Positions 34,208 through 46,900 of a DNA stretch of 64,000 bases are shown here, in pieces. A model generated the notes under the pieces. It made no database searches. It had not been told where the DNA came from and worked only from the letters and a program-made list of their open reading frames with translations. Made by a program: the position numbers and the translations under genes. The DNA lies in contig OZ234504.1 in assembly GCA_965153455.1 (NCBI GenBank), positions 806,001-870,000 of the forward strand. Reading direction: 5' to 3'. Numbering within the stretch: position 1 is the stretch's first letter; every line of letters starts with the position of its first letter. Origin of the DNA: Sphagnum compactum (taxonomy: Eukaryota; Bryophyta; Sphagnopsida; Sphagnales).

Positions 34208-37200
34208 CTAGTACCTGAAGCAATAGATCCCAAGAGCAGATGTGATCTCCTGAATCACACCAATTACAAAATGTGCATATAATGAAACTGCCAACACAAC
34301 CAACAAAAGTATCAGGATCTGAGCAGTGGATGGGTTCCGTATCCAACTTCCAAGTGTTTGTGGCTCATAAAATGCCACTGCTGTGAAAGCAATAGTATTT
34401 ATTTTTGGCATGCATGACTCTCTTGAGCACAAATAAACAGAGTTGTAAACATAACCCATGCATGGTTTATTAGTAATGCTGGAATACAATCAAACATAGC
34501 CATGCAAATAAGTAAAGTCCATGGATGGGAAAAGAGAGCGAATAAGCAGAAAAAGTAGCTAATGTGAGCAAAGAGAAGCATCTTATAGGTGTGATTGTGA
34601 AAGAAAACGTACAAGTGAATGCGCAGTAACCAAGTAGAACCCATGTCTCATTCATGAGTGGTTTTCTGCAGCAAACAAAAGATGATACAGTGCTGTGCTT
34701 TAATGGAAAGCTTTAAGCATTTAGGTTCACTCAAAATCATAACTGTGTCTGGCAAAATTAAAAACACAAGCAGGTACTGCATTGCATTTGTCACCAATGT
34801 TGTTCCTAGAGCAGAAAGGAAAACACTCACCCATCAAACACTTGAGCACTCAATGCATTGCTGATGGCAAAAGGAAGGTAGGACAATGCCTGATGTCAAA
34901 AAGATAAAAGACTTTAGCAATTCAAATCTTCACCCAAACTCAGATGGTGGAAATTATGCTTCATCTAGCATTGATCAACTGATTTTGAGGTTCGAAGAAA
35001 GTAAACCTTAGCTGTACTAAAATCCGTGCGTGGTTTATGCTCAAAACAACGGAACATCTTACACAAACAGAAAAGCATGTCCTCATGGTATCCAAGATGA
35101 CAACAAAAATCAGCAGGTAGGGGAAAAGAAAAAGCTGACCATGAACATCCCAGTCTTCAAGCCCTTGGGCTCCTCACACAAATGTGCTAATATTAATCTC
35201 CCCTGCAAATTAGAACATTCAATGTGCCCATTAATCAATAATTGACAGACTCCTTGGGACTCTTGACAGGATAGCTCTTCTAGTTTATGAAGTGCAGACA
35301 CTAGAACAAACCAACAGCAATCATTTCACAATATCAACTATCCTACCCTTGTTCTGCTGAAGCCTTTGGAAAATTACATATGGAGCCAAAGATGGGACCC
35401 ATTTATGCAGATGGTGCAATCTAAATTTTCTGGTGTTAACCTATCTTATGTTTTCTCACAAGAGCCCTGACCAACTTTTGCCTTATTATCAAACCACAAT
35501 CTCACTGTGTCACTGCAAATTTATAGGCAGCTGATGCAAATAGAGTTAACCTAAACCTGAGCAAGAAAAACAAATCAGAGATTCTCTAGCAACATTGAGA
35601 GACTCTTGAGCAGATAAGTAGAGAGATACCACAAGAAGCCCAAATGCAAAGCCAGTGCCCAAGATAACCAAATGGGGCTGATTTTGTAGCATGTCGGAAG
35701 GTGATACCCACCCCCTTCAAATTCCACAAGTTCACGAGTTAGAACCAATCTCACTCAACTGTGATCCCACACCTTTCCTATGTGAAAACTATCCCATACT
35801 GGCCAGGTAGACCTCATCATCACCCATAGCTCTGTTATTCAGATGGAAATTTTTGGCCCAATATCTACCAAGACTCTTTCATTACATTCAGTCCACAAGA
35901 TGGCCCCCAGATATGCTGCACACTGACCATGAGAGACTGCAACTGCCAGAAAGGAAAAAAGAAACGACATATATTGCAGGATGTAGTACCATAAGGTGAT
36001 TGATCCTACGAGTGCTAGGAAAGGCAAAAGCTGCAACCACCCACACCTAGTTAGACCTGTCATGGAGATACAGCCAGTCATTGAAATCAAGCAAGACTAT
36101 ATCTCTGCAACCTTGAGAGACCTGAGAATCTTCTTCTCTTGAACTTTGTATGTAACATCAGTTGGCAATCGCTCGAGCAAGTAGTTTGCATCACATAAAC
36201 TGAGAGCACTTTTTGACTTCAATCCAATACTAGGAAACAACACTCCATTACAGAACACTCAAGACCTTATGTGTGACTTCTTAACAATAAGGTACAGGAG
36301 CAAATGATAACCACTGCCACACATCCTTAGTAATTTTGGTTCAGTCCCTGACTGAATACACACTGACCAAGAGCATGGAAGTTAGCAGAATCTGAAGAAA
36401 GAAAAAAGGACATTTCTGGTACTTCATATTTCTTCAAAAGGGGATAAATTTCTTGTTGTATTGCTCAACTGAGGTGGACAAAAGAAGAATGCTGACTTAC
36501 CATAGCCAGTGCTGCCAGCATACTTGAATTCCTTCTCTTCACCACTTTGTAAACATTCAATACACTACAGTAGACCACACCACATGACTTTGACACAAAT
36601 AGACAGGAATAACAGTAAAACAAGTTGCTACTTGGAAAGCACCAGCTTGATGTAACAAAAGACACTTGAAGATTTGAACAAAAGCACAAGAGAGCAACAT
36701 ACATTCAACACTGCCAAAAGAGACTGCAGCTCAACAGCCAGAGTTGGAACTACAGGATATCATTTCAAGACAAATGCAAGCCACAAGTGGAAAAAGGAAT
36801 CTGTATGACAGCATAAAATTCAGAGAGAGCTTACTTATAGCCGACTGTAGGCAAGACAGCTGCCACCATCATCATGTAAATGACAAAGATATTCACCGCA
36901 ATATCTACAAACATCAGAATGAAAGGAACTCATGCCTCCCTCATATCCCAGAGCGATCAAAAAATGATTGAAATTGCAGAGGAAACTCCAAAAACCAAGG
37001 TGGCACATCTGGACAAACCAACTAACACAACAGAATGTATGGGGTGATCCCCTAAAGAGTGTCACTCAAAAGTGTCACACCATCACCTTCATGATGAACA
37101 TCAGTGACTAGCTGCCATCAATCCCAACTGACTTCATCAGCTCCCAACAGCAGGTACATATTGTATTCAACAGTCAGGAGCACTTGTATTCAAAAGTGAA

Positions 37201-38620
37201 ACTGTGCTACTTGAAATCTTCAGCCTGATTCACACAACATGAACACTGACAGTGTCAAGGGGCTCACCTGGAATAAAAGGCAATCTCCCAAGAAAGCCAG
37301 GAAGTGCCTCCCTGCACTTGAGTGTCCAAAATGTTGGGCCTGTCATGTAATACAGCAGTCAAAATCATAAAAATCAATTTCATTCCAACCTAACTTTCTA
37401 ATTAGTGGCCAAAAAAGTGGTTCAATACACACTACCATCCAGTGATCCAGTCAGTTGTAAATTGACAAAAATGCTTCTCAATTTCATCAGAGCTACACAA
37501 AATGCCACTGTTATATTCAACCATGTGGAATGGTTACGAGAAGTTAATTACCAACAATTGCTGTGAAGAAATGGGCCAGGTAGATAACCATAAGGCCTTC
37601 AGTGGGACCATTTACTTCTGGAAGAATGAGAGTGTCTGTAAAGAAGCTGAAAACCAACACCAATAGGCCACATAAGGTGCCTGTGTGAAGAAATAAATAC
37701 CCAATCACAGCAATCAAACATAAACCATCTCACCCCTTCTGCGATGGACCTCAGTTCTATAATACTCAAACTAGCATAAGGTTACTTCCAACCAGACACT
37801 AGGCAAACAGTCGGCAGGAATTGGAACAAGGCTCTTACCTCTCCCAAGTGGCTCCATAAAATGTGATGGTTGCAATTACCCAATACCAGAAAAACTGCTT
37901 CCCAGCCATCACTGCTGATGCAAAAGCCATTGTCTCAAACTGTAAAGCAACAGCTAACATATTATGTCATGTAACAAGAGTTTTCTTTGGCCATGCAGAT
38001 TTCCAGATTACGTGTGTTATGAATCAAATAGAACTGACTCAACATAATTCAGGTGTGAACACCACTGATCCATAATCCAAAATCTGATGACCACACTGAA
38101 ACAATAGCCATCTTTTAGCTAGTAGTTGCAAAATTTCTAAGAGGATAGATGACCAACTTACTGAACAAGTAAGCGCGTCACAACCTGTTCAAGATCAAAC
38201 AAAACCATGTCTTACATTAGTTTGAGTAGGCATGCAGGAAAAAAAAATCACCATACAAAAAAGCAAACCAGACATTAAAAAATTTCAAAACATGACAGGA
38301 CCCCAACAACAGCTCTACTTGCAAGTGAAACCCTGACTGCAGTCCCATACACAATCAGATACAAGAGGAAATGAGTGAATTACCATGGTCAAAGAGCTCT
38401 CCAAGGGGACTGGAAGAATTGGTGCGCCTTGCTTGCTTGCCATCAACAGCATCAAATGTCTGACAAAACAACATGCAATTCTTCCAAGTCCAGAAAAACT
38501 AGCAATTCTATGATGATAAGCAAGCAAGTAAGCACGCAACATTCACAGCATTTATCTGACCAGTCAAAACAAAATGCCAGGTTCCAATGGTATAAGCCGG
38601 AATTAGGATCTGCCGAGCGA

Positions 38621-38652
<32 letters not shown>

Positions 38653-39489
38653 TCATGGGAGAAAAACCTGGTAAAGAAAGAGGAGGATGCCATGGCACAA
38701 GTAGACCCAAGAAGGCGCAGGAGAATCAAGGTGAGGTGAATAGATCTAGCAACACCCACCACCATCACCATTTTTACTACATGAAAAATCAGCACTGCTG
38801 CAAAGACAAAATCAAAAGAGATACAAAACCGCCTTCTTGGTGAGACATGGCCATCAGGAAAAAGCTTCAATCTCAGAATGTACGGGCACTTACATAGCTC
38901 AGCAAGGCTGATGCCACAACAAACATAAAACCCATCAACGTTATCTGCCACCAACAACAACCACGATGCTCAAAAAATGGTCATTGGCTCAGCAATACTG
39001 CAGCTTCTCACATAACACGAGCTGTAAACTTGGAGTGTCAACAGCGTGCTAAAATACACAGATCAGAGGACCAGCGGGCTCGGAAGCTGCTTACCATGTT
39101 CGGCCTGGAGGTGTGCAACAACCCACCAGAGAAAAAGCAAGATCCCCATGATGATCAACCAAGGCAACGCGATGCGAGTCAGCAACAGTAGAAAAACTTG
39201 GTTACTGCATTGAACTCCAAATCAGGTACACAAAACAGACAACACGTCCAAACTACAGGAAGTTCGATCTTCCGGCATGTGATTGACAGGGAGCTGGAGA
39301 CGGCAAGCAAGCGGAGTTGCCATTTTGAGTGGAATTGGGTGAGAAAGCGTACGGCATCCAAAGAGGGAAGAAGTTGACAAAGAAGCGCCAGAAAGGCTGG
39401 AACACATATTTGGCCATGTACGATCTGTCCACGCCGCTGTACTTGTAACGTTGCAGAGCTTCCACTCCACGCTTCCCAACGTACACCAT
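34208..39489 (-). CDS. AAPT1: Aminoalcohol phosphotransferase (CDP-choline/CDP-ethanolamine:diacylglycerol phosphotransferase), 17 coding exons
   Basis: Last step of the Kennedy pathway: transfers phosphocholine or phosphoethanolamine from the CDP-alcohol to diacylglycerol in the ER membrane. Exons, 5' to 3' on the minus strand: 39489-39353, 39104-39095, 38944-38894, 38745-38668, 38459-38384, 38184-38162, 37939-37839, 37646-37552, 37339-37268, 36904-36835, 36564-36501, 36030-35990, 35714-35630, 35202-35140, 34889-34831, 34665-34613, 34287-34208. All 16 introns are GT-AG, and phases close to a 385-aa protein; the Arabidopsis protein is about 389 aa. The CDP-alcohol phosphotransferase motif DG(x)2AR(x)8G(x)3D(x)3D is complete (D98, G99, A102, R103, G112, D116, D120) and is split by an intron before C119. 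Several hydrophobic segments follow, and [12 protein letters not shown] and the C-terminal GIYCFR are family-typical. Start: MVYVG aligns with the family start; an ATG three codons upstream (39498) is possible. The last exon ends in RY-stop, but the same AG/GT could splice to an acceptor near 34157. Confidence 0.95.
38623..38647. repeat. (GA)12 microsatellite in an AAPT intron
   Basis: Read on the gene strand it is a CT tract between the fourth and fifth coding exons, about 20 bases downstream of the exon-4 donor. Confidence 0.95.
39095..39104 (-). other. AAPT1: 10-nt microexon of AAPT
   Basis: Exon 1 ends on the first two bases of a Pro codon (39353). The next conserved codons begin at 38944. 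The residues expected between them, PNM after WMP, are found only in a 10-base block flanked by CTCCAG on the acceptor side and GTAAGC on the donor side. Splicing it in gives WMPPNMITLMGF, which matches the plant AAPT N-terminus residue for residue. Skipping it shifts the frame and brings an immediate stop. Confidence 0.9.
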
Positions 39490-40170
39490 CTTGTGCACTA
39501 CTCCAGTCGCCCGTCAGGGCAACCACCCAGGTGCAACACCACTGCTCCCTAAAGCTCTTCTCCTCTGCCACCACCGTCTTCCTCACTACTCTCTTTTGCT
39601 CCTCCTCCTCCCCTAGTAATAATAGTTAGGGTTAAATGAAAAACATAACACCTAGACAATCGGGGCTCATGTGAGTGGCAGGGCAGGAACCAAATTTCCA
39701 CTTCCACGAGAAACACTCCTACGATGATCTTGCTACAGATAACCTAGGGACCGATTTCCTGTTGCAGATCCTGTAATTTTTTGCACGCTACATTTCTTAT
39801 TGGGTGAGGGGTGTTGTACCAATTTTTATGTTCTGGGTACGCGAGTATCTGAAGTCTTGATGAAGTCGTTTGTGAGACTCGCATGCGTAGTTATGATTTT
39901 TCTGTTGTTTTTTGTTTTTTTTGGGAAAGTTTTGCGCTTTCTGTAGTAATACTTTGTGTAGTCTTCAGTGTTTTGGTTGTCTCCGTTATTTTTTCTTCCC
40001 CCACTTTCTCAGTAGTATCAACCGTGATTCTTCAAACTTTGGGCTTTCTTGATATGTGTAGCGCCGTTGTGTAAGGAAGTAGTTTCTCCTGATCTTTCTT
40101 GTTTGTGACTGGTTCTTCACCATTTTCACGTCTGATACAGGGAATGGATGGCGGCGCACATGAGTTTGCA

Positions 40171-40195
40171 TTTGGTTTGGTTTGGTTTGGTTTGG
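40171..40195. repeat. (TTTGG)5 microsatellite
   Basis: Five uninterrupted 5-base units, upstream of the AAPT gene start. Confidence 0.95.
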
Positions 40196-40472
40196 ATTGC
40201 GGTCTTGTAGCTCAGGGTGGGGACTACGACGACAATAACAAGGTCTACTATCTTTCATCTCATCAGTAGGAGCTCAAGAACAGGGACTCCTCGTCAACAA
40301 GAACGAAAAACTGAGAGCGAAGACAGTGGGTGAAGACATGGGAGATACGTGCGAATCAACAAAGATCCGGAGCTTTGAAAGACACAAGACGTTTCCGTTT
40401 CCTTTTAGAAAGCGTAAAGCCCAAGGGTGGTGGGGCCATTCCCCAAATACCAAAATGTTTTGGGGATTGTAC

Positions 40473-40630
40473 AAGAGATATCCGTAAAGTCACCCTGTGT
40501 TCACCTTGTCTTTGGGAGTCCGTTCACCCCTCTTTTAGTGGTATCCACAAAGTAAAGAAATTTTATTAAATCTCAGTATGAAATGCTAGGGTGCTGGTGT
40601 TGCGTTTTCCTGACTTTACGGATATCTCTT
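40473..40630. repeat. 20-bp perfect inverted repeat
   Basis: AAGAGATATCCGTAAAGTCA (40473-40492) recurs exactly inverted at 40611-40630, with a 118-base spacer. It marks the boundary between the GC-richer AAPT upstream region and AT-rich DNA. Confidence 0.9.
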
Positions 40631-41429
40631 CTATCTCACAAAAAATATTTTTGGTAGCTTCTATTGAAATACCATAACGGCCATACTTTTCTCTTGCCTC
40701 AAAGAATACTTCATTAGGCTTGAATAGATTCTCTCTTTTTCTTCCAAGAATCAAAAGCCCCTTGCACCGGGGTTTTTTTTCAGTGCAAGCTCGGGATTTT
40801 TGATTCCAATAAGGGGGTTTTTGATTGATTCTGAGCATGAGATTTGGAGTTTGGACCCAAGCAAGTTGAGCATGTTTTCAAATTATAAGTGTACCATAGT
40901 ACCTCGGCAGCTTTGACATAAATTACACTAGTTTCAAAATTGCTGAAATTTTGAAAAAAAAGAATTATCAAAGAATTTTTGTTAAAAGGAAATAAAGAAT
41001 CCTTTATAATATTCAGGAATATTCTTTTGAAATGAAATTTTCATAATTAATTAATTATTGGGCTGAAGTTGCCCCTGTATTACTGTATTCAAATGCAATA
41101 ACACCCTATTTCAAGCCACAAGTTTTCGATTTCTAGTGTGTTTTCAGTCAAAAATCTCTTTCTCAGAAAAAGAAAAAAACCCCATGATCAGAGTAAAACC
41201 CTCTGTTGAGGGCTTTGAAATCATGGGGTCCAGAAGAAAATAATTATAATAATAAAATTATACCCCGCTCTAATAAAATCTATCCCTGGCTAATGAATTA
41301 TTTCCTAAAGCAAGAGGCATGGTAAAAAGTATGGCACTTTCGAATATTCCATAACCTTCGGCTTCTTGACTGAGCCTCTTAGAAAACCCAAGAAATTCAG
41401 ATTTAGAGTCAAAGACCCTGATTTAGTCT

Positions 41430-41690
41430 AAGCATGAGATATTTATCATAGTTTCAAAAAAAATACATGAAATTTAGTCTAAGCATATATTTTTTTAAAA
41501 ATTACATGAATTTTTTTCTAACCATGAGATATTTTTAATATATTTTTAAAAAATTTACATGAAATTTTTTCTAACCATGAGATATTTTTAATATATTTTT
41601 AAAAAATTTACATGAAATTTTTTCTAACCATGAGATGTTTATAATAATATTTTAAAACAATTGACATGAAATTTGGGGTTTTTACCAGGG
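41430..41690. repeat. 53-bp tandem repeat
   Basis: ACCATGAGATATTTTTAATA recurs at 41521 and 41574, and in diverged form at 41627, exactly 53 bases apart, with one or two more decayed units to the left. Confidence 0.9.
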
Positions 41691-42776
41691 TACCCTTATG
41701 GGTGCTGGTTCACCCTAGCCAAACTTTTACCATAAGTTTCAGTCTTCAGAAAAGAGAGAAGGGAGAATCGCCCATCCCCATGTCTACATGTGCACCCCAA
41801 AAGCGAAAAAGCAAAGATCGTCTCCATTGCCGACAGGAGAGATGGGACAATGGCATCCAACCCTAAATCCTTGGGCTTAGCCTTTTGCTGTTCAATCTGG
41901 CTTTTAGTAGAGACGGATTCTAGCCATTGGATTCGCCCTTGTCTCCCATTGACCCACCTTTCCCCCCTACCAAAAAGTTAGCCCCGGCACCGTAGTCCAT
42001 TAATGAGCTTTCAAGTTTCTTTTGTTGGCCTTGCCTACCAAGGCTGGGATATTGTGTTTAGACACATTATAGAGTCGACCGTAGTACCTTTTCAGGTTTG
42101 GCACAAATTATATTATTTTCATTTTTGCCGAATTCTTCAGAAAAAAACAATACTGAATGTTCTCGAAAATCTGTAAAATTTAATCAAGGCGACCAGATAC
42201 GAACCCACGACCAGTTCAATGAAATATTGAAGCCTTTTCATCAGTCTGAACAAAAGCGTAGGAAAAAACTTTTAAAAATATTAGCAACATTATTGAATTT
42301 ATTCCTTATATGTCAAAATTTTCAAAATCAAAAACTCAAGCCCCGAATTAGAATCTTCAATTTATAGAAATTATTTGGCACATTAATGTTGAACCTGAAA
42401 AGATACTACAATAGTAGCTTAATGGATTTTGGCCCCTAGATAATAGGTCTCGTTTTATACAAGGGTTTTTGAAATATGATATTTTGGCTTGTGTTGAAAC
42501 TTGAGATTAGTTATATAGAGTTATAATATCTTGAAGGATTTTGGTTTGGATTTTGAACTCCTTTGTTGCTTTCTTGTGGCTTCAGCTATGGTGACAACAC
42601 CTTGTCATTGGCTTGGGCTCTGACAGCACATTGTTGTTGTAAGTTTCCAATGCTTCAACCTTGGGCCCTATTGCTTGATGCCTTACACTGTCATTGATAT
42701 TTTTGGGTAATGTTGTCAATTTGATCTTTATAGACCACCATCCCCCTCCATCCACATTGGAGACCGAGTCTCCTTA

Positions 42777-42797
42777 CCCCCCCCCCCCCCCCCCCCT
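42777..42797. repeat. Poly-C tract (about 21 C)
   Basis: Uninterrupted C run; the exact length may be affected by sequencing slippage. Confidence 0.9.
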
Positions 42798-42999
42798 CCC
42801 CAACCTTCCTATGTGAATTTGTCAATCTCTTTCCTTGTTGCTCTAACTTTCACTATAAGATCTCATCATTTATTAGACTAGAAAAATTGATCAAAAAGTA
42901 TTTATTTGTGACATTTTTCAATTCGATCAAATAGTCATCTTGGACAAGTTTGTTTTGACATGCTCAATTTGACGAATGTTTTTGTGATTAGTTAACTGG

Positions 43000-44098
43000 T
43001 GAACCTTTTGGATATTTAAATCATACAAAAGATTTATGGACCATGATTTTCTTGACATTGATTACTTTAAATAATAGATCATTGGAAACCAATACTTTTC
43101 TTTTTTTAATGGTTTCCCAAAAAATTGTTATTCATTGTTTTTCGATAACTTTCCATAACAATCTTTTGGTTGTAGGTAGGTAATTTGTAGTTAACGAGTC
43201 ATTACACTTAGTGCTAACTTGAATGTTAAGTTAATGTTAAGCATGTTAAAAGTAAACATTAGTCCACACTAACAATGTTAATTAATATTAAATTCTAGGT
43301 GGCAAATGATGTGGTATTGATGTTAAAAAGGTGTTAACACCCATTGTTAACTAACATCACATTATTTTTTTGATGCAAATTTCAAAGCCAAAACACCAAT
43401 GTTAGATAAAGCATAAAAATTTGACAAAATATTTCAATGTTAGCATGCATTCAAAATTGTCTCTTTTCATTTTTATTGTTCTTTCTCCATTTCTTTGTAT
43501 TTTTTCTTCTCTTTTCTCACCTTTTTATTTCTATCCATTTTTCTCTCTCCATCCTTCTAGCTTGTTCACCCCCCTTACAAAACCCAAACTTTTATTAGAG
43601 CTAAAACACAAAATTGGATTTGAACTTGAAAGCAAGAAAAGATTTTTTCAAAATCCAAAACAACACAATGAAAAAAAAACATATGGAAAAAAGCAAGGGA
43701 GAAAAAAGGTAGACAGAAAAAATCAAATGAAAAAATTAAAAAAAGGAAACATTGTAGAAAAAAAAAGTGTTGAAATTCTATAATTATCAATGTTCTACTT
43801 CATTCATTCAACATGATACTTGCATACATCATTCCTTAATATGTCCATGGAATAGAGCATCATTATGACATAGAAACCATGATTGATAATAATAAAAACA
43901 ACAATATGAAGTCTTGAAAGTTGATTAAAGGTATATCCAAACCAGACTTATTCCTACTTTATCAACTAACAATGATTTTAAAATCAATCTTTCCTTATCC
44001 TTGCTTCATACCTTAATTTATTAGGATATCCTCTCTAATATTTGCCACACTATTTAATTGCCACCAAATAACAACCACACTCTCAAATTTTCTTTCTA
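43000..44098. other. AT-rich intergenic stretch
   Basis: TTAATGTTAA-type short repeats at 43200-43300, then T-rich and A-rich low complexity at 43420-43790. No gene seen. Confidence 0.5.
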
Positions 44099-44250
44099 AA
44101 CATATCCTCCACTCTTTCGCTAAACATAAATGTCTCCAAAGAACTACAAACATATCCTCCACTCTTTCACTAAACATAAATGTCTCCAAAGAAGTGCAAA
44201 CATATCCTTCACTCTTTCACAAAACATAAATGTCTCCAAAGAACTATTTG
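44099..44250. repeat. 50-bp tandem repeat, three copies
   Basis: CATATCCTCCACTCTTTC starts at 44101 and 44151 and, with changes, at 44201. The copies are almost identical, so the expansion is recent. Confidence 0.95.
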
Positions 44251-45239
44251 AGACCCCAAATAATGTTTTCAATTAAACATGTTTCTCAAAGGTGTACTTA
44301 TATTCAAAATTCACTCCCACTAACTTAAATTGATGTCAACGTTTCCAAATAAATTTTATTTTCATGACAAGTCTACCTTTCATTTTCGTAAATATTATAA
44401 TTTTCACTTTGTAACACATTTTTCTTCCAAAAATTCCAACACCCAAAAATTTCACAATCATTCTTGTTGTTAACATATCCTTTGACCTCCCGTATCCATC
44501 CTCCCTTAGTTTTCTTTCCTTTCTAATTTGTTGGCGAACATCAAGACATAATGTTTAAATGATCTCGATTTTTTCAACATCATATCCTATTTTATTTTTA
44601 TTAAAAACCATCAAAAACATTATAATATCTAACCATTAGCAACCTTAAGGCGTAGCACCCTTATGCAATGAAAAACAAAAATGGTTCCTTATGTAAGCTA
44701 ATCTATGTTAAAAAAACACCAAAACACACTACTCCAAACATGGCCTAAACCAAATTGATTGGTTTCATGCCATTGTTTTGTATGGAATTTTTCATAGCAA
44801 CATTCATGGAATCTTCATTTATTTGCACACACACAATGCCATAACACTAGCAAAATTGCCAAGTGTTCCACAAAAAATTAACTTTTAGTATATGTTCACA
44901 TTTAACATGTTATCTCTTAATTTTTTGTAAAATGTCAAAATAAAAACCTCTAAAAGTCATGTTGGAATCAACTAACCTTCATCCTCTCAAAGGAAACAAC
45001 ACTCCAACTTCCTTAAGCCAAAACCCATCCATAAGAAGATGTCATCCTCCTTTAATTCAACTTTTGCAAAATAAAACAACAATCACAAGGAGTTATTGGA
45101 TTATTCCTTTGAGGGAAAACTGTTTAACCTTCCCTCCAATGACAAACTACAAATGCAAGTAATAGAAAATTATCCAACAGAGGGAGTTTTGCAACATTCC
45201 TCGAGAGCCTTGGAGGGAATGTTCCATGAATTAACTAGA

Positions 45240-45485
45240 TGGGTTTTTATGTAAACCATATGGGAAAATACACATTGGTTCCTTTTTTAATTAGAATGGG
45301 TTTTTTGTAAATTCTACCATATGGGAAAATACAAAGTTATTCCTTTTTTAGTTAGAATGGGTTTTCTATAAACTTGACCACATGGGAAAATGCATATTTA
45401 TTCCAAGTTTAGTTAGAATGGGTTTTATGTAAACTCTATCATATGGGAAAGTACATATTGATTCCTTGTTTAATTAGAATAAAAC
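45240..45485. repeat. ~60-bp tandem repeat, four copies
   Basis: GGGTTTT..GTAAA...CATATGGGAAAATAC starts at about 45240, 45299, 45359 and 45420. Confidence 0.9.
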
Positions 45486-45989
45486 ACAAGTTCCAATATC
45501 AAATCAGACAGGGAATTTCAATCTTTTATCCCATCTAGAAGATGAAATGTTAATCACATTACAGAGTTGTGGTGGGAATTACAAGCACAATTTGGAATCA
45601 GAATCTTCAACTACATACCTTTAACATTGTCAAAATGAAGACATTATATTCCCACCCTTTTCCACAATGTTGATCAAGGTCACTTGACCTCTTAATGCCC
45701 ACTCAACCATCATATCCAAATCTTGTAAATGTTGTGCATGTTGCATTAACCCTTTATGTTGTTTCACCCCCTTAGGTTGCACTTGCATAACCAATGGAAA
45801 CACCTCAAACAACACCTCATGCAAGTTTTTCATGCCCAAGACATGCATTACAATCACTTTCTTTGCAAGCAAAGAGAATCTACTAAACAACTGCACATGT
45901 ATAGAGAGGTAGTGGATATTAACTATAAACCTTTGAATAAACATTCACTTGGCTACTACACATGGTCAAAAAGTTAATCAACTTTTTGT

Positions 45990-46900
45990 TCAAATCAAAT
46001 GAAATTTCAAATGGAAGTTGCATTTGTTGATCAATTGACATCGTTGGTGCACATTTTCCATTATCCTTTCCAACTACTTTTTCCATTTTTTGTTGAGAAA
46101 CTACAATCCAATTGCTACCAAATGTCAACAAAAGATAGATTTAGCAAAATCTCGCTATCAACCAAATATGCATGCACGATTTTTTTTTAATCTTCCTTCT
46201 CTATTAAAAAAACATCTCCTAGTTCATAGTTAAAGAAATGAATGAAGTTTTGATGAAAAGTCAATGAAGTTCAAATTGGAACCTAGATCTATTGTTGATC
46301 AGCTGACATCATTATTGTGCATTGTTCATTATCCTCTCCAACTTCTTTCCTTTGTTTCTTGTTGAGAGACTATAATCCAATTGTTACCAAATGTCGACAA
46401 AGTACAAATTTTGTTAAATATTGCTATCAACTAGATATTCATGGACAATTTTTTTTTGTCTTCCTTTTTTATTATAAAAAACACCTCACAACTCAAAGTT
46501 TAAAAAATGAATGAAATTTTGATGAAAAGTCAATGAAGTTCAAATTGGAACCTAGATCTATTTTTGATCAATTAACATAGTTGTTGCACATTATCCACTA
46601 TCCTTTCCAACTGCCTTTTTCTGCTTCTTGTTGAGAAACTATAATTTAATTTTTACCAAATGTCAACAAAGGATAGATTTAACCATATCTCGCTACCAAC
46701 TAGATATGCATGCATGATCTTTTTTATCTTCCTTCTATGTTAAAAAGCATTCCACAATTTGTAATAAAAAAGATGAATGAAGTTTCAATGAAAAGTTAAT
46801 GAAGTTCAAATTGGACCTTGTATCTGTTGTTGATTAATTAACATCATTGTTACACACTATCCACTATCCTCTCCAACTGCTTTGTTCATTTTTTATTTGC
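45990..46900. repeat. ~268-bp satellite-like tandem repeat
   Basis: The landmark TGTTGATCA.TTGACATC occurs at about 46025, 46293, 46561 and 46828 (steps of 267-269). Each unit also contains CTTGTTGAGA.ACTA.AATCC and ATGAAAAGTCAATGAAGTTC. The copies differ by roughly 10-15%. Confidence 0.9.

Noticed and set aside
39097-39250. Larger AAPT exon ending at 39095
   Set aside because: It would insert about 38 hydrophobic residues and place WMP out of register; the 10-nt microexon gives an exact family match.
40196-40240. tRNA-like start (CTTGTAGCTCAGGGTGG)
   Set aside because: The D-arm-like motif is not followed by an anticodon arm, a TTCGAAT T-loop or a closing acceptor stem.
40566-42370. Possible organelle-derived insertion
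   Set aside because: Composition and the minus frame at 40838-40566 looked plastid-like at first, but no plastid or mitochondrial gene could be recognised, and the stretch contains a 53-bp satellite.
43421-43783. 120-codon ORF
   Set aside because: T-rich then A-rich low-complexity sequence; an artefact of composition.
45630-45944. 104-codon minus-strand ORF
   Set aside because: Plausible amino-acid mix but no start context, splice partners or recognisable family; it abuts the 268-bp satellite.
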